NCBI GenBank assembly: GCA_003260075.1
Contig: QLIY01000198.1
Location: 63,815-127,814 of the forward strand
Direction: 5' to 3'
DNA: 64,000 nucleotides
From: Phallusia mammillata
Taxonomy: Eukaryota > Chordata > Ascidiacea > Phlebobranchia > Ascidiidae
The position numbers were made by a program, and so were the translations under genes. Shown piece by piece: positions 1 to 10,600 of this stretch (within the stretch, counting starts at the first letter, position 1; every line of letters starts with the position of its first letter). A model generated the notes under the pieces. That model was not told where the DNA came from and made no database searches. It saw only the letters and a program-made list of their open reading frames with translations.

Positions 1-3000
1 TTTTGCCAATAAGAAGATATACCCACTTTAGTAAAATCTTTATCGGAAATCTCTTCATCGTCGTGCCTATCTTTTCCCGATTCTGCAAAAAGAAAAATGC
101 TCAATAGATTGCCACGGCACAAAATCAATTTAGAAACCTACTTTTCAGTGGCGGTCGAATTACTTTATGACTGATGTTCCGGACGTGTTTTCTCATACTT
201 GTGGCCACGAGATTGACGATGGTCGCAAACCAAGCAAGTCCGGCCACAACCCAAATTAGAACAGCAACGGTTGTCAGAATTCCCCCTTGAGAACTAGGAT
301 CTGAAATATTTCATCACCTTGCAATTAATAGTGTGAAAAGGATCTGTGTCAGTGTCAATAAACCAAGGGTTCACAATAAGCCCAAAGGCCAAGCATTTGT
401 ACATTTCCACTAAATTAAAATTGTCACTGAAAGGTTAAGCGTAATGGCCGTTCGTTGAAACATTTCAAACACTTGGAATAAACTGTAAAAAAACAATGAA
501 AAATGACATGATTTCCAGCAAAAGAACTCAGTTAACAGAAAATGATGCCCACAACGGGCCAGGAAGCCATAGTTTACACCTGAAAAATTGTGATGTAACA
601 TTGACGTAGAAATTGAATAAAATTTGGCGGCAATATGTTAGCCTCCGAACACTCAGTTCTAAAACATAGTGTCACGGACAGCTGCAAGAAGGTTTATATG
701 TCAGCCGTGTTTACTGTTCTTGCGGCGCCTGACTGGAGCACTTTCCTAAACGGGATTTAAAAGCGTGGGCAAACAACGCCTATAGGGTAATTGTATCATG
801 AAACTTATCCTATAGGTCACATTTTCGCCAACGTCACCTGGGACTAAGTCTCCGAATCCAATGGTGGTAAGGGTGACAATAACGCAGTAGAGACATTGAA
901 CGAATGTCCAGCCCTCCTCATTACCGACGAAAGTCAACAACAAACTTGGCAGAACAATGTAAATCACAACCCCGATCAGAGTGGTGACCGCTATGCTCCA
1001 AGTTTTTGCTTTTGGAATTCTGTCACATATTGAAGATGTTGCCTGAAAAACAGTGCAACGTTTTTTTTAATTTATCATTGTAATTTGGGAATCATTCCCA
1101 GTTCTATTACCCTTTCTGCAACGATTTCCACCTTTCACCCCCCCCCCCTAAACGGGATTTAAAAGCGTGGGCAAACAACGCCTATAGGGTAATTGCATCA
1201 TGAAACTTATCCTATAGGTCAAATTTTCGTTCCCCCCCCCCCATTTCCACTAAATTAAAATTGTCACTGAAAGGTTAAGCGTAATGGCCCTTCGTTGAAA
1301 CATTTCAAACACTTGGAATAAACTGCAAAAAAAACAATGAAAAATGACATGATTTACAGCAAAAGAACTCAGTTAACAGAAAATGATGCCCACAACGGGC
1401 CAGGGAGCCATAGTTTACACCTGAAAAATTGTGATGTAACATTACCCCCCCCCCACCGACGAAAGTCAACAACAAACTTGGCAGAACAATGTAAATCACA
1501 ACTCCGATCAGAGTGGTGACCGCTATGCTCCAAGTTTTTGCCTTTGGAATTCTATCACATATTGAAGATGTTGCCTGAAAAAATTGTGCAACTTTTCTTA
1601 ATTAAACCCAGTAATTTGGGAATCATTCCCAGTTCTATTACACTTTCTGCAACGATTTCCACCTTTCATTAAGTTATATATAGGCTATCACAAATGGGAA
1701 ATGTTTATTTCCAGGTTAATCTTACAAGGAAAACAAATGTCAAATGATTTTACAAAAAAAAATGTCGAATGATTTTAACCTGGATATAAACTAAACATTT
1801 CCCAACTTGCGCTTCTTAATTATTTGTATTTTTAGGTGTCAAGAAAGCGCCACTATAAGTACTTCAAAGCCGGATTGGAATACTTTAAAGCTAGACATGA
1901 ACTTTTTACTTTCCCAAATACACAACTAAAACCCATGACGATACAAATTTTATAGTTTTGCCCTTAGGTCACAATAAAAAATTCATGATTTTACCGTTTC
2001 GAGATATTCAATTTCACCTTAATTTTTTTCACATCTCGTTACAAAGAGACAACGGCTGTAAGCTACTTGTGATGTGTTGTACCTTTTTTATGTAGTAAGC
2101 CATTGCGAAGCCAATTTTCGCAGCAAGCAAACCGGTGAACGGAATGCTCAGAAAGGCGTAGAGAATGCAAAACATCTGACCTCCGGCGGTAACAGGAGTG
2201 ACGACGCCATAACCTGATTGGCATTCGGTTTGTTATGGTCATTTCATATGGTCACTGCTGGTAATGTGGACAACACAAAAAAATCGAAAACCAAATACTT
2301 TTTTAAATTTGCAAACAAATACGCGCTTGTTTTTTATTGTAAAAAGTGTTTGTTTCACTGGAATAATCTCCAATTTAAATTATTAAAACCAAGCCAAAAA
2401 TCAATAACACTTGCCAATAGTGCTTGAAATTGTAAATGCCAACAAGAATGCGTTATGTAGCGACCACTTTTCATCGCCTGAATGATGATCATGCCAACTG
2501 ACATTCCCTGAGATATTCACCCCATCCTGAATAGCAACTCGAACTTCCTGCATAGCAAGTAAAGTCCAACAATTATAAATTTGTATGTTAGGCTAAAACG
2601 CCAAATGTCATGCTCCGTGGTTGATATACAAGCCTCGTTTGAAACACCGCTAACACGTATGCAAGTCAAGTGTTTTAAACCACATTTTCCACAAGAGAAT
2701 CTTCTAAAGTGTTGTTACAACGCTACATTAACTGGCTTTGAGTAAGTATCACTGTGTTTTCAAAATTGCTGCGTAGAATATTAGTTACAAAAAGGTTCAT
2801 TTTACATGAAAATTATGAGTCTAATTTAAGCATTTTTTTGTGTATGTCATATTCCACTTTACATTTGTTTGATACAGAACGTACGTTCAGAAATTCTTCG
2901 AGGTCCTGAGTAGAAAAGCAATTACTGTGATTCTGAAGAAACTTTTGTTTTATTTCGATAAAGCTGTGGCTCAACTTCACTTCCCTGGTGTTGTCGTCAG

Positions 3001-3151
3001 GTTTCTCCAACAAGACAAAGATGTAAGCACCCAACAAGTTAAATAAGATGTACACAGCCAGCAACACAGCAATTATACAATTTCCTTTCAAACTGGGCGC
3101 GTTACGTTCCGGCTCTGGTTTCGGCTTTCTTTCGTTTTTTTCTTCTGGCAT
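1..3151 (-). CDS. Two-pore-domain (K2P) potassium channel, 3' end beyond window
   Basis: K2P channels are dimeric plasma-membrane leak channels with four TM segments and two pore loops per subunit. Exons I can phase on the minus strand: 3151-2885, 2547-2415, 2213-2083, 1042-838, 300-142 and 82 to the window edge. Exon 1 has a charged N-terminus and TM1 (IIAVLLAVYILFNLLGAYIF). Exon 2 has the cap region with an N-glycosylation sequon (NVS). P1 reads STIGYG across the exon 2/3 junction, and P2 reads TTIGFGDLVPG in exon 4. TM4 (VAVLIWVVAGLAWFATIV) is in exon 5, followed by a charged cytosolic tail. The intron inside P1 uses a GC donor (ATTG/GCAAGT), and only that choice restores GYG. Family membership is secure. 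The subfamily (TWIK, TREK, TASK or TALK type) is not resolved. Diverged copies of parts of this gene at 1149-1670 are assembly duplicates. Confidence 0.9.
1138..1454. repeat. Three C tracts separating short duplicate contigs in the K2P gene
   Basis: C runs lie at 1138-1148, 1232-1242 and 1445-1454. The 80 bases after the first repeat about 750-830. The block 1243-1444 repeats about 403-602. The sequence from 1455 to about 1670 repeats about 923-1137, with a few substitutions. The second copy of exon 4 is therefore only partial and should not be annotated as a duplicated exon. Confidence 0.85.
1686..1806. repeat. Palindromic MITE-like repeat
   Basis: The left arm contains GGGAAATGTTTATTTCCAGG and the right arm contains its near reverse complement (CCTGGATATAAACTAAACATTTCCC). 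About 60 AT-rich bases lie between them. Related short palindromes occur at 17027-17070 and 17333-17390. I see no convincing target-site duplication, so the class is unknown. It lies in a K2P intron. Confidence 0.5.
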
Positions 3152-3305
3152 AACTGAATTGATTTCACATTAAAGCCCTACTATTCAAACCTGGTTACCC
3201 AAGAAACAATGTACGTCCAATCATATCTTTAACAAATTGTATACTTGCTCAAACGACCTTCTTTGCGGCGAATTCTGGTAACTTATTGATGTTAATGCAC
3301 TATGC

Positions 3306-3622
3306 CAGGGGTGTGCAACCTTTGTTACTGTGGGGCCAAATATAGTTGTCAAAATTTGATCGCGGGCCGCACCTGTGTATAACACAAGGTGATTTCCCTT
3401 TGTTGACTACCAAATATGCTTAACTACAAGTAAATTCGCATTTGATTCTAGTCACATTTTGTCAGGTCACAAAAAATAGCACCGGGCGCATCAATCTGCT
3501 CAAAAATATATAGTAGTTAAACTCGTTTGCCAGTGCATTTGAAATCCAAGCGTCACTGCGGGCCGCACAACCTTTAATCAAGGGCCGCATTTGGCCCGCG
3601 GGCCGCAGGTTGCACACCCCTG
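3306..3622. mobile_element. hAT-type MITE with perfect 8-bp target duplication
   Basis: This 317-bp non-coding element has inverted termini CAGGGGTGTGCAACCT and AGGTTGCACACCCCTG. It is flanked on both sides by CACTATGC (3298-3305 and 3623-3630). An 8-bp duplication with CAGNG...CNCTG ends is the signature of hAT elements. The internal part is rich in GGGCCGC motifs and has no transposase. Confidence 0.92.
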
Positions 3623-4414
3623 CACTATGCTACAAAGAGTGACTTATTAGAATAAGTGTTTTAATCTTATAGTGACAATACTACCAGGTCTTTTAGAGGC
3701 TAAATTTAACAAACTCTTGAAAACCCTTAATGCTCTTCTCGGGAATTAGAGGAAGTGTCTAACACGCTTTCATTGCTGTAACTGTCATCTCCTTGACTAC
3801 GAAGCACTTCGTCTTAAACTCGTCGCCCTTCCTTGCCACACAAGCACAAGGTTGAAGTACTTTTACTAAAAGCCGATTTCTAGTGACAAGACATCAACGT
3901 GTATTGCACCTAAACAGTGAAATGGCGAGGACTCGAGCCAACTATAATGATTATTTACTGTACAGTGTTTGAATGCGAAACTGATACCTGCGTGGCGACT
4001 TGTTGAGCATTTTTAGGAGGCAGTGAAGCGAGTAAGCATCTAGGCACACTTAAGACGCTGTTACCTAATCTCTTTTCCTAGCAAACCCGATGGTGGTTTT
4101 TCCATCGAATGCACCGAGTCAATTACATCGTTCGCTTTTAAAGGCGAGCGTGCGATCTTCAGCGCGCAAATACCGCACCCACTTAATGCCGCGAAGAACA
4201 GCACAGGAAATTAAATCACTGTTAAGGCACTTGATGAACGATTCACGTCAGTAAACATGTTGCGCTTGATAAATTAGTTGCTCAAATTTTGAAAAGGGCA
4301 TTCCCCTAAACGTACACTTCGTGAGGACATTTTTCTTTGATAGATGTCAGGGACACCATGCAAAGAGCTTGAAGCGCATTTTTCCTTAAATATGACAACA
4401 ACGGTTGTTTAAAA

Positions 4415-4636
4415 CAGTGGTCGGCAACCGCCGGTACCGGTNTGAGGAGTTCGTTACCGGGCCGTACAATTTTTTAGGTTAAACGCTATAAAACATTTTC
4501 ACCATATATCCCGGGGATGATAAACTAATTTAAGCGTTTTCATTGCTAAATATTTGTAGTTTTTTTGAAGACCGGTCCGCGATAAAATTTTAGTTTCAAA
4601 AACGGTCCGCAGTGCAAAAAAGGTTGCCGATCCCTG
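4415..4636. mobile_element. hAT-type MITE, GCCGGTACCGG family
   Basis: The termini are CAGTGGTCGGCAACC and GGTTGCCGATCCCTG. The flanking GTTTAAAA is duplicated perfectly (4407-4414 and 4637-4644). The interior is related to the element at 18988-19223. The only ambiguous base in the window (n, 4442) lies inside it. Confidence 0.92.
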
Positions 4637-5052
4637 GTTTAAAATGTCTTCATTACAAATTGCAATGTATTTACTACATAAAACCTTGAAGTTTTGTTTT
4701 TCATCCCTTTTCTGTTTGAAGTATATTTCCTTTGAGGTAGCTGGGTCCCTTTTTGGCAATGATTTGACAGATACGTATGGTCAGTCATTAGGGAATATGA
4801 CCATGCCGTGTTGTTAGTTTTGTCAGCTGTAAAGCTAAGTGCATACAAACAACCGCATCGTTACAATAATTGCATGATATAACCACTACTGGAGCTTCTT
4901 GTTTCCCTGGAGAATTATTATTAGTCTATGTGCGCTAAGGAGCTTATGCATTTACGCGTACAGCTAACCATGATTGGCGTTAACGTGCAAAACTCATTTC
5001 AATCGCATTCATTTTGGAAAACACGCAACAAGGTGAACTCCGTCTGCCAAAC

Positions 5053-5053
<1 letters not shown>

Positions 5054-5140
<87 letters not shown>
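5054..5140. repeat. 87-base C tract
   Basis: This is the longest homopolymer in the window. Unlike most shorter tracts I see no obvious duplicate on its two sides, so it may stand for a gap of estimated size or for a real unstable C run. Poly-Pro and poly-Gly reading frames through it are meaningless. Confidence 0.9.
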
Positions 5141-5324
5141 TAGTGGTGTGCTGTCGCTTCGCCACCTCTACAAGTGAATGGTGCCTCGTTGCGGTCCAGA
5201 AAAGGGTGATATTTAGGGTTGGTGGTTTAATTGTGGCTGACTGTTTCATTTTTGGTCATCATGGAGTTATTAGTATTGCATCACTTTTACTTCAATTATG
5301 TTGTGGCCTGTTGTCTCCGTTTTG

Positions 5325-5525
5325 CGTCGATACTGGGCCAAGTGTTTTTGTATATATTTAATGTTGCATGCAATGGTAAACCTATTGAAATTGTTTATGT
5401 GGCCGACGCACAACCCCCCCCCCCGTCTCCGTTTTGCGTCGATACTGGGCCAAGTGTTTTTGTATATATTTATTCTTGCATACAATGGTAAACCTATTGA
5501 AATTGTTTATGTGGCCGACGCACAA
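5325..5525. repeat. C tract (5414-5424) joining two copies of a 97-bp sequence
   Basis: The bases just before the tract (from GTCTCCGTTTTGCGTCGATA to GGCCGACGCACAA) are repeated after it with two or three substitutions. This fits an unmerged allelic overlap. Confidence 0.8.
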
Positions 5526-5778
5526 TAATTTAAGAGACAAACAGCGTAAGTAAGGTAAAGTTGTCAGTCGTAACAAGATACCATTCTGGATGCAAATTTT
5601 CTAGTTCAGCAATATCCAACTAGTTAACTACACATGATGCTTTATCTATGTAATATTGTATTTTAATAGTAAATCATGAGCAACAGCATGCCCGTGTGGT
5701 ATTCGGTACCTTTCAAACTGACAAGCACAGAACTGTTGTTTTCTCCAAGTGTAAACATGAAATTGTTAGTGCTGATTG

Positions 5779-5874
5779 CCCTGATGAAGACGACCTGTAT
5801 AGGACGTCAAAACGTCGGAATAAAATCCCTGATGAAGACGACCTGTATAGGACGTCGAAACGTCGGAATAAAAT
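5779..5874 (+). ncRNA. Tandem pair of 48-bp hammerhead-ribozyme-like units
   Basis: Two direct 48-bp units differ at one base. Each contains CTGATGA, a hairpin (GACG-A-CCT-GTAT-AGG-A-CGTC), then the A-rich core and CGTC. In unit 2 the core is GAAAC-GTC. This is the order of a type I hammerhead: stem I (TCC/GGA), CUGAUGA, stem II, GAAA, a minimal self-complementary stem III (ACGU) and a GUC cleavage site. In unit 1 the G of GAAA is changed to A, which should inactivate it. Such dimer-type hammerheads with tiny stem III are known from Penelope-like elements and related tandem retroelements. Activity is inferred, not shown. Confidence 0.65.
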
Positions 5875-6690
5875 TTGCCAGAAGAGCTCTAGAAACTTGA
5901 TGAAAATGATAATCGTGCGATATATATGCAGGACAGGAAAGAATTGTTTGCATGCCCAGTAGAGGTCAGACGCCTATAAAATTGCCACTATACCACAGCT
6001 TGCCATGGTTTGACAAAAGAAATCTGAACAAGTAACAATCACTATGACGGTAACTGTAACTTTAATTTGAAAGAAGGTGACAAAAGAATCTCGTTTTAGA
6101 ATAAACTAAAATACAGCATAAGGTATAACTGCAGTTCCGGTTCAAATTGACAATATCGACCTTTATAGGGAAATGTATGTATGTATTTCCTGCATGTCGC
6201 ACAGCGGATAAAGAGGCATCCATGTAAACTGCAATGCCATATTGTTGGACGACACAGTTGTGTCAGACATCATTCATCGGGACTGCAGTACGTTTTCAAT
6301 ACAAAGAGAAGTAACCAATCGTACAAGGAGGCGCAGCTCCCCGAGGAAGGAGCCACGCTTACACAATATCACCATCCTTGTGAGTAAAGGCACCGAAAAA
6401 AGCAGAGCGAACAAAACGGTATTTCTTAAGTTAATATAACGCAGAAAGAAAAATAAAATTTGCCTATAACAGTACGGGCGCGATTTGCCTCGGCGCCGTG
6501 GGAGCGTATGAAGCATTTCCCGGTTGAAGATGCAAATCGAGTTCTGTTGAACGATCGGCTCTTGCGAGTCGGTAAGTGCAGTTGCGCCCACTGTGTGATA
6601 AAATAGAAAAAAACATGAGATTTGCTTGTGCCAAACAAAGCAACCAAATATTTCTCAAAACTTTACTAATCCTGTGTTTTGGTTTTCATG

Positions 6691-6730
6691 TAATATATAT
6701 ATGTATATATCATATACATACATATACATC
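6691..6730. repeat. TA-rich microsatellite
   Basis: An imperfect run of ATATATGTATATAT and CATATACATACATATACATC units. Nothing else is recognisable in its immediate flanks. Confidence 0.7.
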
Positions 6731-6896
6731 AAGGCTTCCTAATATTAACTAACCCGTCCACTTTTATATTTTCAAAAGAAAATTTTGAAATCGCCTATCT
6801 GCAAAAACTAAAGCATCATATGTTCAATTTAAATGAGCAATTCGCCAAGGTTTAAAACCCCGGCCTATGGCAAAAAGCATCCTAAAAACATTAAAC

Positions 6897-7363
6897 CAGT
6901 GCTTTTCAACCGGGTGTATCGTACACCCCAGGGTGTACAATATTTTTTGAAGGGTGTACCACTTTGATGGGGTGTACTGGGGTGTACCAGATACAAAATA
7001 GAACATACCTATGACCAGGTAACACAATAAGTAGGTTTCAGTTTTAGAACCGACTGACTGGAGTGTACAACTCATGGCACAACATACATCTCAAGTGTAG
7101 GTTGATTTAAAGTTACAAAACTCTATTTGTGAGATCATAATTTAGTATTTCACTTGATAATCGTTGTTAATGGTAGTTCTTTTTGAAGTAGAAAGTGAAT
7201 TATGGATTATGGCTTGTTGGTATTGTGCTCATCATTATTTCTGTTAGGACCACAGTTTCAGTGTGTTACAGGGTTGAATAATTTTTTCACTTTTACACTT
7301 TTTCACAAATTTTGAGTAAACGTTAAAAGGGTGTACAGTTTCAAAAAAGGTTGACAAGCACTG
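6897..7363. mobile_element. hAT-type MITE, GGTGTAC family
   Basis: The termini are CAGTGCTTTTCAACC and GGTTGACAAGCACTG. The flanks are CATTAAAC (6889-6896) and CTTTAAAC (7364-7371), matching at 7 of 8 bases. The interior holds repeated GGTGTAC motifs. A second, shorter copy in the opposite orientation lies at 49974-50265. Confidence 0.88.
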
Positions 7364-7493
7364 CTTTAAACGGTCTTACAACTTATGGTCTACTTGGAAA
7401 AAACGTCTATTTCTATAAGTGCTGCCTACAAGTTCAAATGTTTGTGGAATGCATTACCTTGTATCGATGGAAGAAACAAAAAAAGTTGCCGCC

Positions 7494-7591
7494 TTAAAAT
7501 TCGTCGTGGAAAAAATCGCCGAAAGGACCACCGCCACCTTGACCACCAAAATGAAACTTGAAGCCCCCCTGACCAAATGGATTAAAACCGT

Positions 7592-7633
<42 letters not shown>

Positions 7634-10600
7634 CGCCGTTCTGGTTCTCTTCGGGGTCCAACGGATCGACACCGGCGTCAAACTTCTTTCGTTTTTCTGC
7701 AAAGAGTAGAATCAGTCATTAAAGGAGTCAACACGTTACAGAAAACACGTAAGATTGATACAACACCTCACTTCAGAATGTACAGGGAAATAGATCGTTT
7801 GGAATCAACACGGGAGCACAAAGAATTGCATGAGTCAGCACTTTTAATGCAATATAATTTATTGGACGACATATGGCGGAGAGTTTCACAAAACAGTAAA
7901 TTTCCTATAAACAAGGGACACACAATAACAGCCTAACCAACAAATGGCATTTCACGGCGAAATCCAAAAACGACTGGCATCTAAAAAAACTGTTTATTCT
8001 GCTCATTAAAATTTGCAACGTTTCAGAGTTCTTCGTGTGTGGGTGTTCGCCGGTTTCTTTGCTGGTGATATTCGTGTTGGTAGCGGCTAAAACGCTCTCC
8101 ATCCCTTGATCGTTTGTCGTTCCTCGACTGCTGACGGTGCGACTTTTCCTGGTGGAAATGACCACTTCGCTGTGATTTTATGTAGCGGTCTTCCATGTCT
8201 TCCTCATCTTCATCATCATTTTCATCCTCAAACTCGTCCTCATCCATCTGCCGCTTGGTGGTGCTCCTCATCCTTTCACTCTTCTGCCTTTGCTGCTGCT
8301 GCTGCTGGAAAGCCTTTTGCGCTTGTCGCTGTTGTTGTTGTTGTTGCCCGGTATTTTCGGGTTTAACTTTGATCAAGTTGCCGTGTGCATCTTTCACGAA
8401 CACATTCCCAGCAGTATCGCGAAATATCTTCCTCTGTGCACCATGTCTCGTTCCTTCTTTCTCTGGTTCTGACTTTTTTGATTTCTGTTTCTGTTTAAGT
8501 CGTGCCTTTCCCTCCGCTGATAGGAAAACAGTCTTGTACCTGCCGTCTGCTTGCACCTCATAAATGTTGCCGTACTGGTCGGAAATTTCGTTGTCGTCAT
8601 TCAGGAATAAACCTTTGGGCAAATTTTGCGGCCGTTTGCTCTGGCTGTGTGCTTGGTCTCGTTGTGGTTTCGGCTTTGGCTCTTTTCTTCTTTGTTGGTC
8701 CGTTTTCCGTTGTTTACTACTCGTTTTCTGATCTTCAGGAGGCGGCTTCACACGCATATACCAATTGCCATCCGAACCTCTAACAAAAAAGTTGCCCTTC
8801 TCGTCAACGTAGCTGTTATCCTCGCTGGATTTTGTTGTAGACTTCTCTTTTGCTGCAGTTTTTTGCTTCTTGGTTTTCTTTTTCTTTATGGTATGTGGTG
8901 GAGGGCCATCATGTACCTTCCACTTTCCATCGCTCTGTTTGTGATACCACTTGCCATCTGTGCCCTTGGTGAATCGATGTGCAGCCTCTTTGTCTTCACT
9001 GCTGGGTTTATCGGACCACACAGAACGCGTTTTCTTTTTCTTTTTGGTGCCCGGGGGGGGGGCGTACCCTTGGTGAATCGATGTGCAGCCTCTTTGTCTT
9101 CACTGCTTGGTTTATCGGACCACACAGAACGCGTTTTCTTTTTCTTTTTGGTGCCCTTTTTCTGCTTGGTGCTTTGCTCACCGCTTTTTGAAGTTTCATC
9201 TCGTGGTCGCGATGTAGACTTTTCAAATCCGGAACGAGAAGCACCTTGTTTTCTATCATAAGCATTTCCACGGTTTGGAAATTCACTATCATCGGCCTCG
9301 TGTCTTCGCGTGTGTTTTTCCTGCTTATCAGATTTCCAGACATTGCGCTTTTCACCCCGAAAGCGATCTCCTTTTTGCCGGGAGAATCCTTCCGATTGCT
9401 GCTTTTGGTTTGTTTTTTTCCAACCATCATCGCGGCTAAAACTTTGTTCACCAGAATCCTGGTAACCTGGTTTCCTATCTGAATGATAATTCTGGGTCGG
9501 TTGCTGGTTCTGACTCCTGGTGCGTTGTTGTTGCTGTTGCTGAGCTCTTTGCTGCTGTTGGTGATATTGTTGGTGTTTCTGTTGCTGTTGTCGTTTCTCG
9601 TTTCTTGTCTGTTGCTGTGTATCATATTGTTGCTGTTGCTGTCGTTTTTGTTCCTCGGCATGAAACGGATTCCCAGAACGTCTTTCTTGCTCCTGATTTT
9701 GCTCTGCATTCGGATGTTTCTTTTCGTGTTGAAAAGATCTGAACAAGTCCTCAAACGGTTTCTGGTGCACAGTTTTACCAGCTCCGCCTGTTTGAAAGAA
9801 GAACTTAAACATATTTTCTCCCCCGCCGCCCGCTTTCTCTTGTTCCCACTCTGCAACGTCATCGCCATCCAACGGAGGGGGGGGGGTGTTGCTGTTGCTG
9901 TCGTTTTTGTTCCTCGGCATGAAACGGATTCCCAGAACGTCTTTCTTGCTCCTGATTTTGCTCTGCATTCGGATGTTTCTTTTCGTGTTGAAAAGATCTG
10001 AACAAGTCCTCAAACGGTTTCTGGTGCACAGTTTTTCCTGCTCCCCCTGTTTGAAAGAAGAACTTGAACATATTTTCTCCCCCACCACCCGCTTTCTCTT
10101 GTTCCCACTCTGCAACGTCATCGCCATCCAACGGATCATAGCCATCGTGCAGAATTTTAAGCTTCTCTAAAAAAACGTACAGGTTTTACTGAGTGTTTTT
10201 GTCGACAAAAAAACAAACACTTTAAAATGTTAATTTATATGTTATATGTTCAACATCGTAAAATCACAAAAAACATAAAAGAGGGTGTACATACCTTATG
10301 TCAAAACAGACTACCCCGATGTCAGTGAATTTTGTCAAAGGGGGGGGGGGGGCTTATGTGAAAACAGACTACCAAGATGTCAGTGAAATTTGTCAAATGT
10401 CACTGCCCCCAACCAACAGTAGATGAAATACGTTGCTACATTTCAAAATACATTGATATTTTGAAATACAGAACTACTGTCTAACTTGAAACCGTAGTTA
10501 AAAAATCAAAATTAGGACTGCTAGTGCATCAAAATTGTTCTCCTTCACCAATTGCATTATGTTTAACTTGCAACTTCTACAAAATTTAGGATAAGTGAGT

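Noticed and set aside
4928-5361. ORFs rich in poly-Pro or poly-Gly around the 87-base C tract
   Set aside because: They exist only because a homopolymer has no stops. No conserved sequence lies on either side.
8106-9261. Plus-strand hydrophobic or Ser/Leu-rich ORFs opposite the long DNAJC3 exon
   Set aside because: They mirror the Gln/Lys-rich codons of the minus strand and show no start, domain or splice logic of their own.
8886-10145. A single 419-residue reading frame through 8886-10145
   Set aside because: It crosses both G tracts and is a mixture of two frames and two allelic copies, so it is not a real protein.
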